Translations under genes and position numbers: made by a program
Source: CBDDCA01 sp965218205
GTDB taxonomy: Bacteria; Spirochaetota; Spirochaetia; WTKD01; G963693115
Direction of reading: 5' to 3'
NCBI GenBank assembly: GCA_965218205.1
Contig: OZ244590.1
Location: 1,178,001 to 1,242,000 of the forward strand
Length of the DNA stretch: 64,000 nucleotides
Notes under the pieces: generated by a model
The model's database searches: none
What the model saw: only the letters and a program-made list of their open reading frames with translations
Told to the model about the DNA's origin: nothing
In this document: positions 27,156 through 36,229 of the stretch, in pieces
How positions within the stretch are numbered: position 1 is the first letter of the stretch
Layout of the letters: each line of letters opens with the position of its first letter

Positions 27156-28974
27156 TTGAAACTCCTTCTTTAGATGTATTGTTAGCGGTATTGCCAGACA
27201 TATCCTGCTTTGAAATTATCGATTGTACCTGTTGCTCATATCCTTCAAATCGTTCTTCAATTTTCCTTTTTATTTCATTGACAAGATCAGTAAATTGACT
27301 ACTATTCCATTCAGCCCCATTATAATCAAGAAATTTCTGAGTAAGAACGGCAAACCAACTTCGTGCTTCATCTTTATTTTCAAAACGCAAAGTACCAAAC
27401 AGTACCTTAAATACCATGTCAAAAGAATATTGTTGTCGCTCAAGACTGACTGAACAGTCTACTTTATCAAAAGCATCCTGTTGTAAGTACACTCTATCTA
27501 AAAACTCACCTTTTAGATATATAATAAAATCATCAATGCTTGTTCCTTCTTCACCAACTACCTTCATCATCTGTCCTACTTCATTTCCATGACTCAAACG
27601 ATTATACGCTAAGGATACTATATCAGCAGAAATAGGGCCTGTATATTTACTCCAGCTTTCTAGGGGATGAATGGAGGGGTATTTTCGTGCATCAGAACGC
27701 TCTCGTGATAGTCCATGAAATGCCCCCACTACTTTTAGTGTTGCTTGTGTAACAGGTTCTTCAAAATTACCCCCTGCAGGACTCACAGCTCCCCCAATAG
27801 TTACAGAACCAAACGAATCATCGTTTAAGCGTACTCTTCCTGCTCTTTCATAAAACGCTGCAATAACAGACTCTAAATATGCAGGAAACGCTTCTTCTCC
27901 CGGTATTTCTTCTAAACGCCCTGACATTTCACGCATTGCCTGTGCCCAACGAGAAGTACTATCAGCCAAGAGCAATGTGTTTAAGCCCATCTGACGATAG
28001 TATTCGGCAAATGTAACGGCTGTATATACTGAGGCTTCCCGTGCAGCTACAGGCATAGAGCTTGTATTACAAATAATGATAGTTCGCTCCATGAGTGTTT
28101 TTCCTGTTTTAGGATCTATCAGCTCAGGAAACTCACGTAATGTTTCCACCACTTCCCCTGCTCGTTCTCCACAAGCTGCCACAATAACTATATCGACTTC
28201 TGCGTTTCTACTGGTAATTTGCTGTAGCACAGTTTTGCCTGCACCAAAGGGGCCTGGCACACAGTAAGTGCCTCCTAATGCAACAGGGAAAAAAGTATCA
28301 ATAATACGCACTTTCGTTACCATAGGGTCTTTAGGCACTAATCGTTCTTTATATAGTTTGATAGGAACTTTTACAGGCCAGTGAAAACTCATACCCAGCT
28401 TGCGTTGTTTTCCTTCTGAAGAGCTAATGCTTGCTATTGTATCATCTAGGGTGTACAATCCTTTCTGTACCAGCGAATTGAGTGTCCATTCTCCTAATAC
28501 ATCAAAGGGAACAAATATTTTGTGAGTAAATACTCCTTCTCCTACTGATCCTAGCTGATCGCCTGCTCTTACTATTTTCCTTTCTTGCAAAGCAGGGTTA
28601 GGAGTGAATTCCCATTTTTTTATTCTACTCAATGGAGACAGATATACTCCTCGTTCAAGAAAAAAGCCACATTGCTCAGCTAGCTCATTGAGTGGGTTTT
28701 GTAATCCATCGTATACTCTCCCTAATAATCCTGGACCAAGTTCTACCGATAAGAGCAGGTCGGTAAATTCCACTGTATCATTGACTTGAATGCCCTTTGT
28801 AAATTCAAATACCTGTGCTTCAACAGTCGTGCCTTTTACACGGATAACTTCTGCTTTTAACTTCTTTCCTTCAGAAGTTGAAATATAGGCAACTTCATTC
28901 ATTGATACTTTCTCTTGTACCTCTATTGTTACAAGGTTACCATTTACACCTATTACACTTCCTTTAGTGTTCAT
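27148..28974 (-). CDS. ntpA: V-type ATPase catalytic subunit A
   Basis: 608 aa catalytic subunit that hydrolyses or makes ATP. GPFGAGKTVLQQ is the P-loop; it is followed by ACGERAGEVVE with the catalytic Glu, the LLADSTSRWAQAMRE segment and the family-specific non-homologous insertion. Length agrees with A subunits (580-600). It overlaps the DUF2764 gene by 11 bases upstream and subunit B by 8 bases downstream, so translation is tightly coupled. Confidence 0.96.
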   Translation of the reverse strand: MNTKGSVIGVNGNLVTIEVQEKVSMNEVAYISTSEGKKLKAEVIRVKGTTVEAQVFEFTKGIQVNDTVEFTDLLLSVELGPGLLGRVYDGLQNPLNELAEQCGFFLERGVYLSPLSRIKKWEFTPNPALQERKIVRAGDQLGSVGEGVFTHKIFVPFDVLGEWTLNSLVQKGLYTLDDTIASISSSEGKQRKLGMSFHWPVKVPIKLYKERLVPKDPMVTKVRIIDTFFPVALGGTYCVPGPFGAGKTVLQQITSRNAEVDIVIVAACGERAGEVVETLREFPELIDPKTGKTLMERTIIICNTSSMPVAAREASVYTAVTFAEYYRQMGLNTLLLADSTSRWAQAMREMSGRLEEIPGEEAFPAYLESVIAAFYERAGRVRLNDDSFGSVTIGGAVSPAGGNFEEPVTQATLKVVGAFHGLSRERSDARKYPSIHPLESWSKYTGPISADIVSLAYNRLSHGNEVGQMMKVVGEEGTSIDDFIIYLKGEFLDRVYLQQDAFDKVDCSVSLERQQYSFDMVFKVLFGTLRFENKDEARSWFAVLTQKFLDYNGAEWNSSQFTDLVNEIKRKIEERFEGYEQQVQSIISKQDMSGNTANNTSKEGVSNA

Positions 28975-29548
28975 TCTCTATGCCTCCTGAAATTGCAGTA
29001 GGGGAAAATCCAGCTTTTTGTGTTATACTGCTTACAAGTTGTCCCCATGTTTTTTTTCCTCGTTTTTTTCTAAATTGTACTAATTTTGAGAGGAGCTGTA
29101 GTTTCCAAGCATAAATAGCAAGATTCTCTTTGCTCCTCTGGTATTGAGAATCAAGTGCCTCTAGTATATCCCACAGCGTAGAAAACACTACTAGTTGTGC
29201 TTGAAGTGGTGTTTCTGATTGTGCTGTGGAAGATGCCATCTTTATTGCTTCGGCACTTACTGCTCCCCCTTTTATTTGGGGAAATATCCCTGATTTTACT
29301 TTTGTCCATCGAAGCCGTGCTGATTCATGTTGTATTGACTCTACAAAATTGTGCCATTCCTGTGCTATTGCAAGAGATGATTCTGCAGGGTTTTCTATTG
29401 CTATGCGTATACTACGAGCATCATCTTCTGACAGTATAATTTCACAGCTTACAATAAAGTCTTCTATACTGTACTGCTCGGGAACAACACTGTCAATATC
29501 AAATAAAAGATCAGGAACACTAGCAAGAATATATCCAGCTTCAACCAT
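28964..29548 (-). CDS. DUF2764-family protein of the V-ATPase operon
   Basis: 194 aa, fully soluble, no catalytic motif. The N-terminus GYILASVPDLLFDIDSV and its place between subunits E and A fit the DUF2764 family, which occupies this slot in spirochaete and Bacteroidetes V-ATPase operons. No recognisable subunit C is present, so it may stand in for subunit C, the collar between rotor and membrane part; this is inference from position. It begins one base after the stop of subunit E. Confidence 0.75.
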   Translation of the reverse strand: MVEAGYILASVPDLLFDIDSVVPEQYSIEDFIVSCEIILSEDDARSIRIAIENPAESSLAIAQEWHNFVESIQHESARLRWTKVKSGIFPQIKGGAVSAEAIKMASSTAQSETPLQAQLVVFSTLWDILEALDSQYQRSKENLAIYAWKLQLLSKLVQFRKKRGKKTWGQLVSSITQKAGFSPTAISGGIENEH

Positions 29549-29549
29549 T

Positions 29550-30134
29550 TTACTGCAATAACTCCTGAATATTTTGTGTTAAGAAATGTGTCAAAGCTTC
29601 GTTTATTGCTGTTTCACTAAAATCATATTGTAAAGATCCTTGTTCATCACTGGAAATACGGAAGCCTTTTGATAGCTGTTCGTCTACTTTGATCTCTATA
29701 GTTCCTGCACTGTGTAGAGCGGCTGCACTTATTTTTTGTGCATCTTCTTTTGATACATGAACAAACAGCGATTTATTTGATTGAAAATTCCACTTTGATA
29801 ATGCTACTTTAATAAGCTCAATTGTAGCTTCGGTACTCAGGGCTTTTGCGAGATTTTTCTGTGCAAAGCTGGCAATGATGCTCGCGAGCTGTTCTTTTAC
29901 CACAAGCAACAAATCTCTCTTTGCCTGCTGCAGTGCTGATGTACCTCGTGTTACGATAGATTCTGATTGTTGTGCAGCTTGCTGTATTATTTGTTTTGCC
30001 TGTGTGCGAGCATCATCTATAATACTCTGAGCTTCTGATTTTGCTTGTGAAACAAGCGAGGAAGCCTCTTCCTTTCCTTTGTTTACCCCTTCGGTTTTTA
30101 TTTTATCAATAATCTCATCTAGTTTTACATCCAT
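29550..30134 (-). CDS. ntpE: V-type ATPase peripheral-stalk subunit E
   Basis: 194 aa. The N-terminal half is a long Ala/Gln/Glu-rich helix (ASSLVSQAKSEAQSIID, QAKQIIQQAAQQ) and the C-terminal half a small globular domain, as in subunit E of the peripheral stator stalk. The ATG follows AGAGGAG. It is the first gene of the operon, about 60 bases downstream of a strong promoter. No separate stalk partner (G/H) is seen in the window. Confidence 0.9.
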   Translation of the reverse strand: MDVKLDEIIDKIKTEGVNKGKEEASSLVSQAKSEAQSIIDDARTQAKQIIQQAAQQSESIVTRGTSALQQAKRDLLLVVKEQLASIIASFAQKNLAKALSTEATIELIKVALSKWNFQSNKSLFVHVSKEDAQKISAAALHSAGTIEIKVDEQLSKGFRISSDEQGSLQYDFSETAINEALTHFLTQNIQELLQ

Positions 30135-30196
30135 AGATACTCCTCTGAAATATGCTTATAAAGACTTATTTGTATACTTAATTATTATTTATATTT

Positions 30197-30225
30197 AGTA
30201 TAGAAAAAAAAGCAATCAAAGTCAA
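30197..30225 (-). promoter_or_regulatory. Promoter of the V-ATPase operon
   Basis: Minus-strand TTGACT (30220-30225), a spacer of exactly 17 bases and TATACT (30197-30202). The predicted start leaves a leader of about 55 bases carrying the ribosome-binding site of subunit E. The terminator of mutS2 lies about 70 bases upstream, so the operon is likely transcribed on its own. Confidence 0.7.
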
Positions 30226-30292
30226 GGAGGTAGGGGAGATTTTTTGGAAATTCAATCATCAAAAACAACAAAGGATAACACAGAACAGAAAT

Positions 30293-30325
30293 AAAAAAGG
30301 TATTCCTTATAGGAATACCTTTTTT
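30293..30325. terminator. Rho-independent terminator after mutS2 (symmetrical)
   Basis: AAAAAAGGTATTCC, a 5-base loop and GGAATACCTTTTTT form a perfect 14-bp stem with A- and T-runs on both sides. On the minus strand it would end the mutS2 transcript. The gene-free interval 30135-30461 holds this hairpin, the V-ATPase promoter and a Cys-containing mini-frame at 30349-30414. Confidence 0.85.
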
Positions 30326-30348
30326 ACAATACAAAAACGATATGCTCT

Positions 30349-30414
30349 TTACCTAGTTGCACCACAATATCCAGTATACCATGATGAAAGAGCAGAGCAA
30401 TTGCCTGTAGACAT
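30349..30414 (-). other. Short cysteine-containing reading frame behind mutS2 (uncertain)
   Basis: From ATG the frame reads MSTGNCSALSSWYTGYCGAT plus one residue; a TTG ten codons earlier adds a third Cys. The composition (Cys, Ser, Tyr, Gly, Trp) looks protein-like and resembles the end of a secreted protein, but there is no convincing ribosome-binding site. It could be a short peptide gene or the leftover end of a lost gene. Confidence 0.25.
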
Positions 30415-30461
30415 ACTACGTGTACTATTAAAAGTACAGTTCAATAATCAGTATTCAATAG

Positions 30462-32969
30462 TTATTCCATGTAAATTTTAGTAAGTCCTTCTCCGCCCTC
30501 TTCAGGTGTTCCAAATTCTTTCCGAAGTACTGCAGTATGCTGTGCTACATACTCGTGTATGGCTTTACGTAATGCTCCTTCTCCTTTTCCATGAATGATT
30601 GAAAACGATGTTTCTTTTTGTAACAATGCCATATCAATATTTTTCTCTAAACGCTGTATAGCTTCTTCTGCTCTATTGCCACGCAGATCCAGTATTTTTT
30701 TAAAATGCTGCTCTATCGTACTTCGTTCAATAATAAACTGACTATGATGTACCTGAGGTTCTTCTGCTCTCTCTGTATTTTCTTCTTGCATGTACATTTC
30801 ACTTGCATGTACTCTCATTTTGATAATACCCACATGTACAATATAATAGTTATTTGCAAGCACCTCTATCACAGTGCCTTTCGCTTTATTTTTCTTTAAG
30901 CACACTGCTGTTCCTAATTCAAAAGAAACGATAGAATTTTTTTCTTGTCTCTGCTTCAAATGTATTTGCATATTCCCAAGTTCTAGCTTTGCATGCTTGG
31001 CTACTTCCCGAAGCTCTTTCACTTTTTTTTGTGAGCTTGAAGATTCTGCTGAAGTGTTTTGTAAATTACTCTGTAATGACTGGCTCTGTTCTACCGATTT
31101 TCGTAATTGTTGTAATAGTTGTGTTCCTTGTATATAGTTCTCTTTCAATAAGCTCTCTTCTTTTTCATAAACAACAGCCTCTTTTTGCGATAGCTCTCTC
31201 TGTTTACGCTGTAGTTTTTTTTCTAGCATATCTAGTTGCATATTTCTCTGTTCCCAATGCACAATGTATTGCTGAAGTTTCCGCAAATACTCTTGATACT
31301 CTTTCCCGTATTCATTGAGTAACGCTTGCTGGCGCTGTACAATAGAAGAGATCATTCCCACCTGCTTTGCGCATTTTTCGGCTTCGCTAGTGCCTATTAC
31401 TCCATATCGTATAGTATGCTTATCATCTCCTCTTCCTTCTTCAACTGAGGCTATTTCTACCGTTTCTTTACTGATAGCATATTGTTTTAGCAAAGCAAGG
31501 TGAGTAGTCACTACTGTATATATATCATGCTGCTCTAAATACTCAAGTATTGCCCATGCCAACGCTCCTCCTTCTCTATCGTCTGTATCACTGCATATTT
31601 CATCTATAAGGAGTAATGACGGTGCAGCAGATTGGATACGTGTTAGCGAAATAGCATTTTTGGTACTATCAGATTGCTTTTCATTTTCTGTCTTTTTTTC
31701 TGTATCACTTACCATATGTAAAGCGTTTTGAATAGCTTGTAAATGTGCAGTAAAAGTAGAAAGTCCTGTATCTATATTTTGAGTATCCCCTATCACCATT
31801 GCAATATTTGAAAACACAGGTAACTCTGATGATTGCTGTACGGGGATAGGAATACCACTTTGATTCATAAGTGCAAGCAATCCAAGTACTTTAAGGGCAA
31901 ATGTTTTTCCGCCACCATTTGCCCCAGTAATAACAAGCTGTTTACAGTTATGGGGAACATATATATCAATTGGCTCAGATTGTGCAAGTAAAGGGTGGGT
32001 AGCCCCTAACAGTTTTACAGAAAAAGCTTCTTGATTTTGTGTTGGCTTTTTGGTACTTTCATGAGCATGAGGATAGCTCTGCTTCTGCTGAATGCTTTTT
32101 TCTATAGAAGGTATCTGCACTAACTGTCCTTTGATACGTTTTCCATACATATATTGAGCCTGAATCATATCAAAATCAAGAAACTGCTCATAAAATGTAC
32201 GAAATGTATTTAGCTGTCGCCTTAATGTTTCACTTATTTTTCGGCATATATCGTAGACAATTTTTTGTTCTTGGTAATGTAGATATTCAATCTCATTGTT
32301 GTGGTTTTGCATGCTGTGTAGCTCAATAAATACTGTCTCAAAACTAGCAGAATTAGTGTAAATAGTTCCCGATACCTGTGAACGAAACGATGATTTTATA
32401 GGAATCAGCAGTTTGTTGTCACGTATTGTTGCCTGATCACTTTGGCATATAGACATATTTGCTCTCATAAAGGTTTGTGCAATTTTCACACGTTGTTTCT
32501 GAAGAGAAGATTTTTTTGTTTCAATAATACTCAATTCTGGTATATTATCACTACGCAATGCCCCTTTGCTATCAAAATAAAAGACAAAGGTATCATATAG
32601 GCTTTTAGGAAAATGCGTTTTAGCAAAAAAGCTGTACTCATTAGCATGGGCCCATGCATGATATGCCCACATAGTTTCCAGTGCAATACGTAATTGTATT
32701 GCTTCTTCAATATAGAGCTCACGTTTTTTTATGTGAGCAAGAAACACAAACAGCGAAGAAAAAGAATGTGTTGTAGGCAACTCTTTCACACTTGTAGCAA
32801 CAGAAAAATTTCTCACTTTTTTGTGTACATCAGACACCGCTATAGTATTGAACATAGGGCGTTGTGCAAGAAATTGTTGATGAGAATCAGAGGCAACACA
32901 ATACCGCGTTACTTCTTCAATAACTTTGTAATAGTCAAGAACTTCAAGTACCTGTGTGTGTGCTTGCAT
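30462..32969 (-). CDS. mutS2: MutS2-type endonuclease/ATPase with Smr domain
   Basis: 835 aa. A helical clamp region leads to the MutS-like ATPase core: ITGANGGGKTFALKVLGLLA (Walker A, around residue 350; most MutS2 have GPNTGGKT), a Walker B region LLLIDEICSDTD, and a HLALLKQYA segment. A coiled-coil stretch follows (about 540-660). The C-terminal 80 residues are a Smr nuclease domain with LDLRGNRAEEA and HGKGEGALR. MutS2 suppresses homologous recombination and, in some bacteria, rescues collided ribosomes. A polar insertion (KKTENEKQSDSTKNAI) precedes the Walker B region. It follows rsgA on the same strand. Confidence 0.92.
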   Translation of the reverse strand: MQAHTQVLEVLDYYKVIEEVTRYCVASDSHQQFLAQRPMFNTIAVSDVHKKVRNFSVATSVKELPTTHSFSSLFVFLAHIKKRELYIEEAIQLRIALETMWAYHAWAHANEYSFFAKTHFPKSLYDTFVFYFDSKGALRSDNIPELSIIETKKSSLQKQRVKIAQTFMRANMSICQSDQATIRDNKLLIPIKSSFRSQVSGTIYTNSASFETVFIELHSMQNHNNEIEYLHYQEQKIVYDICRKISETLRRQLNTFRTFYEQFLDFDMIQAQYMYGKRIKGQLVQIPSIEKSIQQKQSYPHAHESTKKPTQNQEAFSVKLLGATHPLLAQSEPIDIYVPHNCKQLVITGANGGGKTFALKVLGLLALMNQSGIPIPVQQSSELPVFSNIAMVIGDTQNIDTGLSTFTAHLQAIQNALHMVSDTEKKTENEKQSDSTKNAISLTRIQSAAPSLLLIDEICSDTDDREGGALAWAILEYLEQHDIYTVVTTHLALLKQYAISKETVEIASVEEGRGDDKHTIRYGVIGTSEAEKCAKQVGMISSIVQRQQALLNEYGKEYQEYLRKLQQYIVHWEQRNMQLDMLEKKLQRKQRELSQKEAVVYEKEESLLKENYIQGTQLLQQLRKSVEQSQSLQSNLQNTSAESSSSQKKVKELREVAKHAKLELGNMQIHLKQRQEKNSIVSFELGTAVCLKKNKAKGTVIEVLANNYYIVHVGIIKMRVHASEMYMQEENTERAEEPQVHHSQFIIERSTIEQHFKKILDLRGNRAEEAIQRLEKNIDMALLQKETSFSIIHGKGEGALRKAIHEYVAQHTAVLRKEFGTPEEGGEGLTKIYME

Positions 32970-32995
32970 CTATGGAACAATCCTTTTTGTATATA

Positions 32996-34123
32996 TCATT
33001 TTTTACGTTGATGTTTCTCTTGTGGCTTACTGTACCATTTCTTACGCTTATTTTCATGAAACTCTATTTCAGCACGAAGTTTGACATAACTCTCATACCG
33101 CGATTCTGCTATCATAGTTCCTACTTGAGGAAGCAGCATGCATCCCGGTTCGTCTCTATGACTACAGGTTGGCAGCTTACACTGCTTGGCATACTGTTCA
33201 AATTCTGGGAATGCTAGAATGACTGAAGTGGGAGGCAGTTGTGATGGTATCATATCTCGCATTCCAGGAGTATCTACAATAGCATATCCATCTCCAAAGC
33301 ATAGCTCGGGCATGGTAGTAGTGTGTCTCCCTTCTTTGTACTTTACTGATAAAGACAATACTTTTCGTTGTAACCTTGGGTACAGTGCATTTAACAAAGA
33401 AGATTTTCCTACACCAGAGCGACCTAGCACAGCGATCATTTTTCCATAGATATACTGCTTAAGGTGAGCGGGGGTATAATTGTGTAATACTGTATGTTTG
33501 TTCGTATGGGTACTAGTATATACAAAAGAAAAAAAGTGAGGCATATACTGCGACAATATACTTACTCTCAAACGAATAGGCTCTGGAAGCATAGCTTGTA
33601 ACGAAAAAGAATCATGGGTACAAGGAGCGTTCTCTTGTATAGTTTCTTTATTACTGTGCAGATACTTTTCAAAAAGTAAGTCTATTTTGTTTATCACTAT
33701 GATTGCAGGAAGTGTTTCCAACAGAGAGAGACATACTATTTTATCAAAAAAAACAGCATTAAATTCGGGCTCCTGCACAGAAAACACTGCCATAATAGCA
33801 TCACTATTTACTGCCATACAGTGATGCATATCTCTTCGCACACGGAGTAAACTATTTTTTCTTTGTATGCTTCCCGTAATAACTCCGTGTTTATTGTCAA
33901 TATATTCAAAATATACCCTGTCTCCTGCCATAAGAAAATTATTAAGCTCCAGTGTGCTTTCTGTAATATTCCCTCTCTTTCCTTTAATCCTACATTCAAT
34001 ACATTGTTCATATATTTTGTCAGGATAACTAGCATTTTGTAAAAACATTTCATATGCTTCTATAGGGAGAACAAGAAAAATATTTCGGGTACCACGTACT
34101 ACAACACCAATAACATCAGACAT
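32996..34123 (-). CDS. rsgA: Ribosome small-subunit-dependent GTPase RsgA
   Basis: 375 aa circularly permuted GTPase acting in late 30S maturation. An N-terminal OB fold is followed by the G motifs in permuted order: NKIDLL (G4), then GRSGVGKSSLLNAL (G1) and DTPGMRDM (G3). The zinc module reads CKLPTCSHRDEPGC. Length is at the upper end for the family because of a segment between G4 and G1. The ATG at 34123 follows AAGGA. Confidence 0.94.
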   Translation of the reverse strand: MSDVIGVVVRGTRNIFLVLPIEAYEMFLQNASYPDKIYEQCIECRIKGKRGNITESTLELNNFLMAGDRVYFEYIDNKHGVITGSIQRKNSLLRVRRDMHHCMAVNSDAIMAVFSVQEPEFNAVFFDKIVCLSLLETLPAIIVINKIDLLFEKYLHSNKETIQENAPCTHDSFSLQAMLPEPIRLRVSILSQYMPHFFSFVYTSTHTNKHTVLHNYTPAHLKQYIYGKMIAVLGRSGVGKSSLLNALYPRLQRKVLSLSVKYKEGRHTTTMPELCFGDGYAIVDTPGMRDMIPSQLPPTSVILAFPEFEQYAKQCKLPTCSHRDEPGCMLLPQVGTMIAESRYESYVKLRAEIEFHENKRKKWYSKPQEKHQRKK

Positions 34124-34174
34124 ACTATTCCTTTTTCATATTTTGTACATTATATTACTTTTTTTGCATAAGCA

Positions 34175-35044
34175 TTACATACCATGAGCAATAATGCCCC
34201 CGTATTGATACTGGGAAATTTGTACATACTGCTTAAATTCTTCTTCTCTCTCAACATCAGTAATATACAGCGTAGGAACACATGCATCCACTGTATCAGT
34301 TCGTATATGGTTTGCTGTTTCTTGCTCTGTACTTTCCTCTCTCTGTTCTGTTTTATGTTCAATAGCATGCAGAATAGTACCAATTTGCTTTACTACTCCC
34401 TCCAATGAATGATATATCGTAATACCCTCTGGCAATAAGCGTTCTAGTTGTTTTCTAATGAACAAAAAATGAGTACAAGCAAGCACAACGCTATCTATGT
34501 TAAGCTCTTTTATTTCCATGACAATTTTCTCAAGTAAAGAAGCTACATACTGTCCATACGCATCCGAATGAGAAAGCACCATCTTTTCTATAGATTCTAC
34601 TAATTCGGGAAAACCACGTAAAAATATTTGCATATCGTCCGCAAATTCTTGGAGCAATGCATCTGTATATTTGTTTTTCTTTGTAGCGGTAGTACTCATC
34701 ATGTACATACGTTTTCCTTTTGCATGGAATACAGGCTTTATTGCAGGAACAACCCCAACAAAGTTGACTGATAGCTTTTTGGAGTATGCTGCACGTAATA
34801 CCTGTAATGCAGATACAGAGGCAGTATTACACGCTAGCACAATAATACTAGACTTACATGTATCAATAACACGCTGACACAAAGCAAGAAGTCTCTGTTG
34901 TATATGTTCTGCTTCATGGTTTCCATACGGAAAAAATTGTGTATCAGCAATATAACTCACTTCTACATCAGGATAGGCTTGCAAAAACGCATCACAATAT
35001 ATTAACCCTCCCACTCCTGAATCTATAAAAGACACATGTACCAT
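34175..35044 (-). CDS. murI: Glutamate racemase
   Basis: 289 aa enzyme that makes D-glutamate for peptidoglycan. FIDSGVGGL, the first catalytic Cys in VLACNTASVSAL and the second in VLACTHFLF are all present. A Glu/Thr-rich insertion (EHKTEQREESTEQETANH) near the C-terminus is unusual. The ATG has no ribosome-binding site and follows TATACT by 6 bases, so the message may be leaderless. It is divergent from the pentapeptide-repeat gene. Confidence 0.93.
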   Translation of the reverse strand: MVHVSFIDSGVGGLIYCDAFLQAYPDVEVSYIADTQFFPYGNHEAEHIQQRLLALCQRVIDTCKSSIIVLACNTASVSALQVLRAAYSKKLSVNFVGVVPAIKPVFHAKGKRMYMMSTTATKKNKYTDALLQEFADDMQIFLRGFPELVESIEKMVLSHSDAYGQYVASLLEKIVMEIKELNIDSVVLACTHFLFIRKQLERLLPEGITIYHSLEGVVKQIGTILHAIEHKTEQREESTEQETANHIRTDTVDACVPTLYITDVEREEEFKQYVQISQYQYGGIIAHGM

Positions 35045-35064
35045 ATTTGTAGTATACTAATTTT

Positions 35065-35559
35065 GTGGATTATCATTTTTTCTCGCTTTATTCTTATATT
35101 GATGCTAAGGATACTACGACTGCATCTACTGATTTCTCAAATAATTTCTTACATACTATTAGGCAATCGCATAAAATTCTCAATAAGGTATTTTCTAACA
35201 TGCAAAGAGACACTTTACATGTTGATTGCAATGCCCATTTTTTTATCAACTGTACCTTTGAATCGTTACAATTTAATGAAAGCAATTTTTCTCTGTGTAC
35301 ATTTTATAACTGCAATTTCTATGACTGTCGTTTTTTTGATTGCTCTTTAGAAACTATGGGATTGTTTAACTGTGCTTTTACAGACTGCACCATACAAGAA
35401 AGCATTTTGAATTATTCTCGTTTTATTGATGGCACTATATCATCATTGTATATTGAAGATTGCAACTTACAAGGAACTATGTTTTATTTGGACAAAGCTC
35501 ATACTCGTAATATTATGATACAGTATAGCAACGATGAGGATGCCTACTTTAATGAGTGA
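35065..35559 (+). CDS. Pentapeptide-repeat-like protein
   Basis: 164 aa. From about residue 60 the sequence runs in five-residue steps with a central aromatic or Leu and many Cys: CTFESLQFNESNFSLCTF, NCNFYDCRFFDCSLE, LFNCAFTDCTIQES and further to EDCNLQGTMF. This is the pattern of a right-handed quadrilateral beta-helix. Such proteins are found in many settings, including gyrase-protecting DNA mimics, and the role here is unknown. It is translationally coupled to the next gene, whose ATG overlaps its last codons. Confidence 0.7.
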   Translation: MDYHFFSLYSYIDAKDTTTASTDFSNNFLHTIRQSHKILNKVFSNMQRDTLHVDCNAHFFINCTFESLQFNESNFSLCTFYNCNFYDCRFFDCSLETMGLFNCAFTDCTIQESILNYSRFIDGTISSLYIEDCNLQGTMFYLDKAHTRNIMIQYSNDEDAYFNE

Positions 35560-36202
35560 TATGCTTACACACCATCATATATATCAGAAAATGAACACAC
35601 TTTCTCTTGGTTCTTCACATGCTACATATGACAAACTATTCTGTTACATACACAAAAAACATAACACTTGGATATTTTTCTGTGCTTGTTCTTATACTGT
35701 GTTTTTAATAGATCCTCCTGATATTCAACAACAGATTGTGGATTGCATTTATTCATTACAGGCAAAAAAATATTATTATATTCTCACTCGGCATCATAGA
35801 ACAAAACTAGAAAACTTAAAACAGTGGATTCAACTGTTTCCATTTCAGCTTTTAGCACATAACCAAGCATACTTTGATTACAACATTCATAGTACAGAAA
35901 CACAGCAAAAAGAAAGCCAAAGCAAAATAGAACAGAATATTGCAAATGTAACACTTATTAGAGGCAAATATGACATAGATCATTGTCTTTTAGCATATAA
36001 AAAACCATTTTTATTTTGCGGAGAAATTTTACAAAGACAACAAGACAATCAATTACATTATCATAAAATTTCTAAAACTATTCTCAATTTCTTACAAAAA
36101 ATACCGAAAGATACTATTATCCTCCCTTCCACTGGACCAATAGAATTATTAGAATTTCTTCCTATTTCTTTTACTCAACCAAGAGATATTTTCTCAACAT
36201 AA
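35552..36202 (+). CDS. Degenerate metallo-beta-lactamase-fold-like protein
   Basis: 216 aa from the ATG at 35552, which overlaps the upstream stop in ATGAGTGA. The order of segments resembles glyoxalase II-like hydrolases: FLIDPPDIQ, YYILTRHHRTKLENL where THHHxDHxxG is expected, LLAHNQ, FLFCGEILQ in place of FTGDTLF, and TIILPSTGP in place of the PGHGP loop. Most metal ligands are replaced, so catalytic activity by the usual zinc mechanism is unlikely. The assignment rests on this pattern only and is tentative. Confidence 0.45.
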   Translation: MSDMLTHHHIYQKMNTLSLGSSHATYDKLFCYIHKKHNTWIFFCACSYTVFLIDPPDIQQQIVDCIYSLQAKKYYYILTRHHRTKLENLKQWIQLFPFQLLAHNQAYFDYNIHSTETQQKESQSKIEQNIANVTLIRGKYDIDHCLLAYKKPFLFCGEILQRQQDNQLHYHKISKTILNFLQKIPKDTIILPSTGPIELLEFLPISFTQPRDIFST

Positions 36203-36229
36203 AAGACACATAGCTACTCTGTATACATA

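Noticed and set aside
30135..30461. Possible tRNA or small structured RNA between mutS2 and the V-ATPase operon
   Set aside because: No cloverleaf or conserved arm could be built; the only strong structure is the terminator hairpin.
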